42,993 bases of DNA from Candidatus Merdisoma merdipullorum (lineage in GTDB: Bacteria > Bacillota > Clostridia > Lachnospirales > Lachnospiraceae): assembly GCA_018715645.1 (NCBI GenBank), contig DVLE01000065.1, positions 1 to 42,993 on the forward strand, given 5' to 3'. Of this stretch, positions 35,090 through 40,755 are shown piece after piece; position 1 is the stretch's first letter, and every line of letters starts with the position of its first letter. A program made the translations under genes and the position numbers. The notes under the pieces were generated by a model. The model saw only the letters and a list, made by a program, of their open reading frames with translations, was not told the DNA's origin and did no database searches.

Positions 35090-35152
35090 ATCCGGAAGCG
35101 TCAGCAGAAGAGACTGATTTTCAGAATAGCTGGAGGACTTTGCCCAGATAAA

Positions 35153-35206
35153 AAAATGCCTGAAAAGTCTATGATTCACATGATTCAAAGACTTTTCAGG
35201 CATTTT
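35153..35206. terminator. Bidirectional terminator between ade and the YfhO gene
   Basis: AAAATGCCTGAAAAGTCT (35153-35170) pairs perfectly with AGACTTTTCAGGCATTTT (35189-35206). The A tract on one side and T tract on the other serve both convergent genes. Confidence 0.92.
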
Positions 35207-35230
35207 CTGTTTCTTCAGGCTTTTGTATCC

Positions 35231-38068
35231 TTAATTTGCAAGGGGGCGTTTCTTTCGTTTCCTGTCTGCCAGGAAAAAGACAAGCCAGCAGCCAAGGCCG
35301 GCCGCGCTGACGCAAAGTCCTATTTTCAGACCGGGAGTACAGTATCGAAGCTCAATGGTATGCTCCCCGGCGTCCAGGGCAAGTCCCATATACATCGTAT
35401 TGGCCGCAAACAGATCTGTTTCTTTTCCGTCCACGTAAGCGGTCCAGCCTTCAGAGTAAGGGATAGACAGACAAAGAAGCTTGCTTTCTGACAGAGATAT
35501 GGTTCCGGTGACCTGGTTGGTGCCGAAGCTGACATTTTCCAGGGTATCCTGTCTCAGAGCGTCAAGCTGCCCAGAAAGGGGCTCCATGGGAAGAGAAATC
35601 ACCTCGATGCTTTCAAAATTGTAGATTCCCGCATACGGGAGGGTGATGACAGCCTGCGTCTGTTCCGTATCGCTGTATCCCAGGTTGATCAGATAATCGG
35701 TCCGGTCAAAGGAGCTTTCCGTGAGAGCCGCATAATAGGAAAAGTTGGTATCCGCGTATTCAGAGCGGCAGTTCAGTGTAAACCGGGAGATGTCCTGGGT
35801 ATAATGGGCGTTACGGCGCAGTTCATTCTGTTCGTAGAGAGAAAGGGAATCCCAGTCAAACTCCGGAAGAACGGAAAAGGGCTCCGTCGTGTAGAGCTCA
35901 AGGTCGGTGACCGACTGGGCGCTCATTCCGCGAATCAAAAGATAGGTTTCACAGCCGGCAGGAGCGGAAAAGGTCAGTGTAAGCTGTGTGTCCGGGGCTG
36001 CCGCATAAAAAGAACCGCCAAGCTCATAGACATCCGATCCGCAGGAGATTTCATAAGAGATCTGGCTGTCATTAAAGGACACATCAGCTTCCTCGTAGCC
36101 GTCCGGAACCGTTTCGCAGACAAGCCCCTGGGTGAGCGCCTGCTGTCTTTCGATGTAGGACATGGATTCATAATCCTCTCTGGAGATGTATCCTTCATAA
36201 GTATAGCCAAGAGGAAGGGTCTCCTCAGTCTTTGAAACATAATAATTGTCTCCAAGATATTCGCGTACTTCCGTATCAGTAAAGGAGTAAGGAAGGGAGG
36301 TGTTGGGATCTTCCGAGACATAGTAGCGCACGGAAGCCAGGGCATGAAGGGCCGCGCGGTTGTCTACATCGTCGTATTTAAAGGCTCTTTCCTCAAAGGG
36401 AATGGCAAGCTCGTCAAAAAAGCTGGTGATCCGGCCGTTGGACAGACTCCAGTAATATTCGATGGTGTTGACGTTGTGGTTCAGGCTGCTGTTGCGCAGA
36501 GGCGTCAGTTCCTGGGCAAAGCGGGAAAAATCGGAATCGTCCCGGTAGAACAGACTCATCATTCCTGAGGAGGTATGTTCCAGTTCTTCAAAGCCCTCGC
36601 CCCTGTCCACAAAGCGGCTCGTATAGCCGTCGGCATGTATGTCGGCATAGGAAATGGCGTTTGAGGCGATGCTGAAAGATATAAGAAACAGGACAGCCAC
36701 GTTCATCAGCCGTCTCCGGTTCACAGCCTGGGAGACGAAAGAGAAGAGGGAAGGTCCAAAGCTTACGAGGGCCATGGTCAGCAGCAGGAGCGCAAGTCCT
36801 GCGAAGGCGTCCGCGGATCCGGCCGTCGGAAAAAGAATGAGGACAGCCAGATAAAGGAAGGTCAGCAGCAGGATGCCGGCCTTCTCCCGGTTGGAGAGGG
36901 AGAAAAGCTCCGGCCAGAGTACAACCAGGATCAGAGCCACTAAAAAGGAATATCCGAAGCCCCAGCGGTTTGCCACATAGGAAAAGCCGTTCATGGCGGA
37001 GCCTGCCGCGGGAAGCAGAAGCATGACCGTAAGAATCACAAAACCTACTTTCAGCCCGCGCAGGCGTTTTCTTTTGAAAAAGAGAAGGAATACGCAGAGC
37101 AGAGCTACCGGAACATATCCTAAGTAGGTCCAGGCGTTGGAGTACTCCAGGGACAGGAACTGATCCAGAAATTCCTCATAATAGCTCCAGCCGTAGAGGA
37201 GGGGATAGGTCAGTTCGCTGCCGGAGCGGGCGTCCGAAAGAAACTGCAGAACTACGGGCAGCAGGGTCACGGCGGCGATAGCCGTCCCCAAAAGGGAGAA
37301 CAGAAGCATTCTTCCCACAGCAGGAAAAAGCTCTTTCAGGAAATTGTCATGCTTTGCGGTGCAAAAACGGATGACGCAGTACAGCACGACAAGAATGACC
37401 AGCATATAAAAGAAATAAAAATTGCTGACGGCGGACAAGGCAGTCATAGCAATAAGAAGGTGCGGGCCTTTCTTCTGCAGGACACGTTCCGCGCCGAGAA
37501 GCAGAAGCGGCAGATAGATCAGAGGATTGAGAAAATACGGGTGCATGGCTCCGAGAGCCAGCGCATAGCCGCAGAAGGCGTAGGCCAGGGAACCGGCCAG
37601 CACAGCCGTACGCCCCTGTTTCATCTGGAAGCAGAAATAGGAAAAGGAAAGTCCGGCCAGATAGAGGCGCAGAACGATAAGCGCGCCATAGAGAAATTCT
37701 GTGTAGCGCACCGGAGTAAAGACTGCCAGCAGGTTCAGCGGATCGCCGATAACATAATAATGGAGGGTGGTCAGTACGTCCGAGCCATAGCCTATGGAAA
37801 AATCCCAGAGCGGAATGGAAAGCCTGTGTTCTGTAAAGAGGGTGCGAAGAATGGAGCGTCCCCAGTTCCCGATATAGACGAGGGCATTATAGTGCTGGGT
37901 GAGACCGTCCGGCTTCCAGATCAGGGATTTTCCGTTGTACAGAAACGGGAAATAGACGAGGAGTGCCAGAAGGATAAAGGCACAGGTATAGACGAGGAGA
38001 TAGCTTCCCCGTTTTTGGGAACATGCATCAAAGGCGGCACAGAGTTTTCGGAATCGTTCTTTTTTCAT
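35231..38068 (-). CDS. YfhO family membrane protein
   Basis: A 945-residue polytopic protein of the YfhO family, GT-C-like enzymes or accessory factors in cell-wall glycosylation (YfhO of Bacillus and Listeria affects teichoic acid decoration). About a dozen helices fill the N-terminal half, with the early WKPDGLTQHYNALVYIG and IGYGSDVLTTLHYYVIGDPL typical of the family. A large extracellular domain (about 480-910) follows, and a last helix precedes the basic end RKRKKRPLAN. ATG 38068 is chosen; TTG 38092 has no RBS. It is the only convincing minus-strand gene in the window. The sugar donor and acceptor are unknown. Confidence 0.88.
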   Translation of the reverse strand: MKKERFRKLCAAFDACSQKRGSYLLVYTCAFILLALLVYFPFLYNGKSLIWKPDGLTQHYNALVYIGNWGRSILRTLFTEHRLSIPLWDFSIGYGSDVLTTLHYYVIGDPLNLLAVFTPVRYTEFLYGALIVLRLYLAGLSFSYFCFQMKQGRTAVLAGSLAYAFCGYALALGAMHPYFLNPLIYLPLLLLGAERVLQKKGPHLLIAMTALSAVSNFYFFYMLVILVVLYCVIRFCTAKHDNFLKELFPAVGRMLLFSLLGTAIAAVTLLPVVLQFLSDARSGSELTYPLLYGWSYYEEFLDQFLSLEYSNAWTYLGYVPVALLCVFLLFFKRKRLRGLKVGFVILTVMLLLPAAGSAMNGFSYVANRWGFGYSFLVALILVVLWPELFSLSNREKAGILLLTFLYLAVLILFPTAGSADAFAGLALLLLTMALVSFGPSLFSFVSQAVNRRRLMNVAVLFLISFSIASNAISYADIHADGYTSRFVDRGEGFEELEHTSSGMMSLFYRDDSDFSRFAQELTPLRNSSLNHNVNTIEYYWSLSNGRITSFFDELAIPFEERAFKYDDVDNRAALHALASVRYYVSEDPNTSLPYSFTDTEVREYLGDNYYVSKTEETLPLGYTYEGYISREDYESMSYIERQQALTQGLVCETVPDGYEEADVSFNDSQISYEISCGSDVYELGGSFYAAAPDTQLTLTFSAPAGCETYLLIRGMSAQSVTDLELYTTEPFSVLPEFDWDSLSLYEQNELRRNAHYTQDISRFTLNCRSEYADTNFSYYAALTESSFDRTDYLINLGYSDTEQTQAVITLPYAGIYNFESIEVISLPMEPLSGQLDALRQDTLENVSFGTNQVTGTISLSESKLLCLSIPYSEGWTAYVDGKETDLFAANTMYMGLALDAGEHTIELRYCTPGLKIGLCVSAAGLGCWLVFFLADRKRKKRPLAN

Positions 38069-38101
38069 AATGAAAGTATTTCTCCCTTGCAAGTCTGAAA
38101 C

Positions 38102-38129
38102 ATAATTGCTGCTGCAGCGCCATTGTCAA
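38102..38129 (-). promoter_or_regulatory. Possible promoter of the YfhO gene
   Basis: On the minus strand, TTGACA (38129-38124) is followed after 16 nt by AATTAT (38107-38102). The -35 box is perfect, the -10 weak. Confidence 0.45.
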
Positions 38130-38289
38130 TTAAGGGCAAGGATTTGGAATATCCAGGCGCATCAACATTAATACAAGTATAGAATACCAGAGGGAGAGAT
38201 GTAAAGGTTTAATTTTTTTAGCATTCCGGCATAAAACTTCCATTTTCTGTATATAATGGGAATAGCATAAAATACAGGAGGACAAGACT

Positions 38290-38532
38290 ATGGCTAGACC
38301 CAGAACAAAGGCGAGAAAATCATACGACGAGCTTCTTGAGGAAAACGCGGAGAAGATCCGAAAGCATACAGAGGCCCTGCAGTCGCTGGAAAAGGAACGC
38401 AAGGAGCTTTTGGCAGCAAAACGGGACGAGGAGATGGCGGAGCTGTATCGCTATATGCAGGAGAACGGTCTTTCCGCACAGCAGATCCTGGAAAGCCTCA
38501 AGGAAGTACATCCAGAAGAAATGGCATCCTGA
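38290..38532 (+). CDS. Small coiled-coil protein, unknown function
   Basis: An 80-residue basic-start protein (MARPRTKARKSYDELLEE) that is almost wholly helical; residues about 14-55 have a heptad-like charged pattern, with a final helix GLSAQQILESLKEVH. No domain is recognised. RBS AGGAGGA lies a few bases upstream, a TATAAT box sits at 38252-38257 (no clear -35), and a hairpin terminator follows, so it is probably a separate transcript. It could be a small nucleoid- or ribosome-associated factor; this is a guess. Confidence 0.75.
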   Translation: MARPRTKARKSYDELLEENAEKIRKHTEALQSLEKERKELLAAKRDEEMAELYRYMQENGLSAQQILESLKEVHPEEMAS

Positions 38533-38561
38533 AAACATCTTCAAAAAGATACATCCCTTGA

Positions 38562-38612
38562 AAAGAGCAGATCTGTCCGGTATGGGGAAACCAGGAAGGT
38601 CTGCTCTTTCTA
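38562..38612. terminator. Likely terminator after the coiled-coil gene
   Basis: AAAGAGCAGA (38562-38571) pairs with TCTGCTCTTT (38600-38609), with further pairing inside. The T run is short on the + strand, and the A run on the other side would also serve minus-strand transcription. Confidence 0.65.
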
Positions 38613-38653
38613 TATGAAAAAATGTACCTTGGATTGACAAAAATATGTTTTTT

Positions 38654-38682
38654 TGTTACCTTTTTGCTTCCTGAGACGTGTT
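38654..38682 (+). promoter_or_regulatory. ECF-type promoter of the sigma factor operon
   Basis: TGTTACC (38654-38660), 16-nt spacer, CGTGTT (38677-38682, continuing ATAA). This GTTACC/CGT layout with a 16-nt spacer is typical of ECF sigma promoters and suggests self-activation. A TTGACA at 38634-38639 lacks a good -10 at normal spacing. Confidence 0.65.
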
Positions 38683-38730
38683 ATAAGTGAAAGGACCTTT
38701 CAAAGCAATATAGAAACCGAGGAACTGTTT

Positions 38731-39204
38731 ATGAGACAATCGCTGGAAGAACTGATCGAATGCTATCAGAAAAGCTTGTATGCGGCAGCGTTTCATATCT
38801 GCAAGAATGCGGAGGACGCCAACGACGTGGTCCAGGATACGTTTGTTCAGTATTATACGACAAAGAAACAATTTCACGACGAGGAGCATCTGAAGGCCTG
38901 GCTGCTGCGGGTAGCCATAAACAGGGCGAAAGACATTTCCAGATCTTTTTGGCGGAAAAATAAAATAGCCCTGGATGATTACATAAATGAAATCCCTTTT
39001 GAAAGCAGGGAAGAATACGAACTGTTTGAGACAGTTATGAAACTCCCTGAAAAGTATCGGAACGTGATTCATTTATATTATTATGAAGACCTCTCCATAA
39101 AGGAAATTGCGGAGATTCTCCGGATTACGGAAGGCAATGTGAAAATGCGGTTGTCCAGAGGAAGAAGTTTCTTACGGGATGTATTTAAGGAGGAAGGATC
39201 ATGA
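38731..39204 (+). CDS. ECF-family RNA polymerase sigma factor
   Basis: A 157-residue group IV sigma factor. Region 2 is at about 5-70 (LYAAAFHICKNAEDANDVVQ, then DTFVQYY and LKAWLLRVAINRAKDI); region 4 at about 100-150 (LPEKYRNVIHLYYYEDLSIK, then EIAEILRITEGNVKMRLSRG). No extra C-terminal domain is present. GAGGA lies 7 nt before ATG 38731. Its stop overlaps the next gene by 4 bp (ATGA), the usual sigma/anti-sigma coupling. The stimulus is unknown. Confidence 0.94.
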   Translation: MRQSLEELIECYQKSLYAAAFHICKNAEDANDVVQDTFVQYYTTKKQFHDEEHLKAWLLRVAINRAKDISRSFWRKNKIALDDYINEIPFESREEYELFETVMKLPEKYRNVIHLYYYEDLSIKEIAEILRITEGNVKMRLSRGRSFLRDVFKEEGS

Positions 39205-39794
39205 CGGACAAAGAACAGTATAAAAGAATGTTTGACACGGTGGCTTCCTTCGGAATGGAGCCTTTGGAGGTATGCGACATAATGAAAAAAAGGAAGAAAC
39301 ATACTTATATGAATAAGGCGGCGGCAGCCGCTGCCGCAGTCTTTCTCATCGCAGGCAGCACAGGAGTGGCATATGCGGCAAATGTAGGCGGGATTCAGCG
39401 CACGATTCAGCTCTGGATTCATGGGGATCAGACGAACGCCGAGTTGGTAATCGATGAGACTGGGAGTTATGATGTGACCTATCAGTCGGAGAATGGATCA
39501 ACCGAAACGCTGTCAGGCGGAGGCGTGGCAATCGAATCGGATGGGAGCGAGCGTGCTCTTACAGAGGAAGAAATTATGGAGGAGCTTTCCATGCCGGATG
39601 TAGAGTATGAGGATGACGGAACTGTCTGGGTTTATTATTATGATCAGAAAATGAATGTTACGGATTCCTTTGAAGACGGCGTTTGCTATGTAAAGCTTGT
39701 ACACGGGGAGGAAACTCTCTATATGACGATCAAGTACGACAATGGCTATTCGATAAGCCCGGATAAATATCCGGATCCGAAATCCTTCAACTGA
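39201..39794 (+). CDS. Putative membrane anti-sigma factor for the adjacent ECF sigma
   Basis: A 197-residue single-pass protein. A short cytosolic part of about 36 residues (MTDKEQYKRMFDTVASFGME, then PLEVCDIMKKRKK) is followed by an Ala-rich helix (about 39-60, ending GVAYAA) and an acidic extracellular domain of about 135 residues. It has no zinc-finger anti-sigma motif, so anti-sigma function rests on the ATGA overlap, the topology and the position. The outer domain ends DNGYSISPDKYPDPKSFN. The alternative is a secreted target of the sigma factor. Confidence 0.75.
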   Translation: MTDKEQYKRMFDTVASFGMEPLEVCDIMKKRKKHTYMNKAAAAAAAVFLIAGSTGVAYAANVGGIQRTIQLWIHGDQTNAELVIDETGSYDVTYQSENGSTETLSGGGVAIESDGSERALTEEEIMEELSMPDVEYEDDGTVWVYYYDQKMNVTDSFEDGVCYVKLVHGEETLYMTIKYDNGYSISPDKYPDPKSFN

Positions 39795-39836
39795 TTAAAA
39801 GGCTGCTATGCAGCGCTGGGAAGGATGAATCAGGCC

Positions 39837-39894
39837 ACAGATGCGCCCTTTTTGTTCCAGGAAAAGTGGAACAAAAAGGGCGCATCTGTCTTTT
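39837..39894 (+). terminator. Strong terminator of the ECF operon
   Basis: A perfect 23-bp stem (39837-39859 with 39867-39889, beginning ACAGATGCGCCC) with a 7-nt loop, then CTTTTC. The stem itself holds TTTTT/AAAAA. Unusually long for a simple terminator. Confidence 0.85.
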
Positions 39895-39922
39895 CACTCC
39901 CTTTGCGGCCAAGGACAAAGGA

Positions 39923-40246
39923 CTACGGATGTAAATTGAGATTTCAGGCAGAATACCTGTAGTCAAAAACAGGGGACTACGGATGCAAATTAGGAATTTG
40001 GGCAAAGTATCTGTAGCAAGAGAGCAGAGACTACAGATACAAATTGAGATTTCAGGCAAAGCATCCGTAGTCTGGACTAAAAAACTACGGATACAAAAAG
40101 GAATTTCAGGCAAAACATCTGTAGCCGGAGCTGAAAGTCTACGGATGTAAATTAAAATTTCGGGCAAGGTATCCGTAGAGGAGGCTAAAAGTCTACGGAT
40201 ACAAAAAGGAATTTCAGGAAGAATATCCGTAGCCGGAGCGGAACAA
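39923..40246. repeat. Tandem array of six 40-nt hairpins at an exact 54-bp period
   Basis: Units lie at 39923-39962, 39977-40016, 40031-40070, 40085-40124, 40139-40178 and 40193-40232. Each begins CTACRGATR and ends in YCTGTAG or YCCGTAG, forming a stem of up to 10 bp; the loop is close to AAATTGAGATTTCAGGCA or AAAAAGGAATTTCAGGCA. The six linkers (the last at 40233-40246) are all exactly 14 nt and are themselves related, close to CCGGAGCTAAAAGT. No indel has occurred in 324 bp though units differ at many positions. The length (54 = 3 x 18) also keeps some reading frames open. Not CRISPR: linkers are too short and not unique. Function unknown. Confidence 0.93.
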
Positions 40247-40273
40247 TAGCCCGTCTCCCGACATAAAGCAGAC

Positions 40274-40303
40274 TTGTACTTTTTTACAGAGGTATGGTAT
40301 AAT
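40274..40303 (+). promoter_or_regulatory. Probable promoter of the ZAS-polA transcript
   Basis: TTGTAC (40274-40279), 18-nt spacer, TATAAT (40298-40303) with a TGG extension. The -10 box lies inside the first 26-bp palindrome, so a protein bound there would block initiation. Confidence 0.65.
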
Positions 40304-40321
40304 GTCGGGAGACATTATACC
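40296..40321. repeat. 26-bp palindrome, copy 1
   Basis: Arms GGTATAATGTC and GACATTATACC around GGGA. It is identical to copy 2 at 40357-40382. The core GTC-GGGA-GAC also occurs inverted at 40253-40264 (GTCTCCCGACAT). Confidence 0.92.
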
Positions 40322-40339
40322 TGAAATCCCCCGGAGGGG

Positions 40340-40358
40340 CCATGTCCGAAGGACATGG
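40340..40358. repeat. Small palindrome between the twin copies
   Basis: CCATGTCC / GGACATGG around GAA. It resembles the ATGTC..GACAT core of the twin palindromes and overlaps copy 2 by two bases. A CCCCCGGAGGGG stretch lies just upstream. Confidence 0.75.
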
Positions 40359-40382
40359 TATAATGTCGGGAGACATTATACC
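40357..40382. repeat. 26-bp palindrome, copy 2
   Basis: Same sequence as copy 1, extended to 28 bp by flanking T40356 and A40383. It also contains TGGTATAAT. Centres of the two copies are 61 bp apart. Confidence 0.92.
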
Positions 40383-40425
40383 AGCGCCGTATGGCATTAA
40401 GAAACAATGGGAAAGGAGAAGTCTC

Positions 40426-40755
40426 ATGACCTGTAAGGAAGCAGAATCGATGATTATGCCATATATCAATGACGAGCTGACAGACAAGGAGCTGGAGACT
40501 TTTCTTGACCATATATACGGCTGCAGCGCCTGTCATGAGGAACTGGAAATCTACTATACGCTGTACGCGGGCCTGGCCCAGCTCGACGGAGAAAACGAGG
40601 GGCAGGACATGCACAACCTTCTGGAAGAAGCTCTTTACGCGTCTGAGGAGCGGGTGAAAGGAAGAAAGCTTTTCAATATTTATTATACATTTTCCCAGGT
40701 GCTTGCGATGGCGGCCCTGGTTGTGGTTATTGTGATGGAGATTATGAGATTATGA
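40426..40755 (+). CDS. Small membrane protein with anti-sigma-type zinc finger (zf-HC2-like)
   Basis: A 109-residue protein. The N-terminal part has the ZAS pattern: Cys3, MIMPYINDELTDKELETFLD, then HIYGCSACHEEL with His-x3-Cys-x2-Cys. One membrane helix lies near the C-terminus (VLAMAALVVVIVMEIM). Such domains hold ECF sigma factors in an inactive state, yet no sigma gene is directly paired with it. Instead its stop overlaps the polA start by 4 bp (ATGA). AAGGAG lies 7 nt before ATG 40426. It might regulate the ECF factor at 38731, or have drifted to another role. Confidence 0.85.
   Translation: MTCKEAESMIMPYINDELTDKELETFLDHIYGCSACHEELEIYYTLYAGLAQLDGENEGQDMHNLLEEALYASEERVKGRKLFNIYYTFSQVLAMAALVVVIVMEIMRL

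Noticed and set aside
37349..38098. 249-codon + strand ORF opposite the YfhO gene
   Set aside because: Shadow of a gene with clear membrane-protein sequence on the minus strand.
38634..38660. Sigma-A promoter ahead of the ECF gene
   Set aside because: TTGACA is perfect but no acceptable -10 box lies 16-18 nt downstream; the ECF-type motif fits better.
39923..40246. CRISPR array
   Set aside because: Repeat units are degenerate, the 14-nt linkers are far too short and similar to each other, and no cas genes are present.
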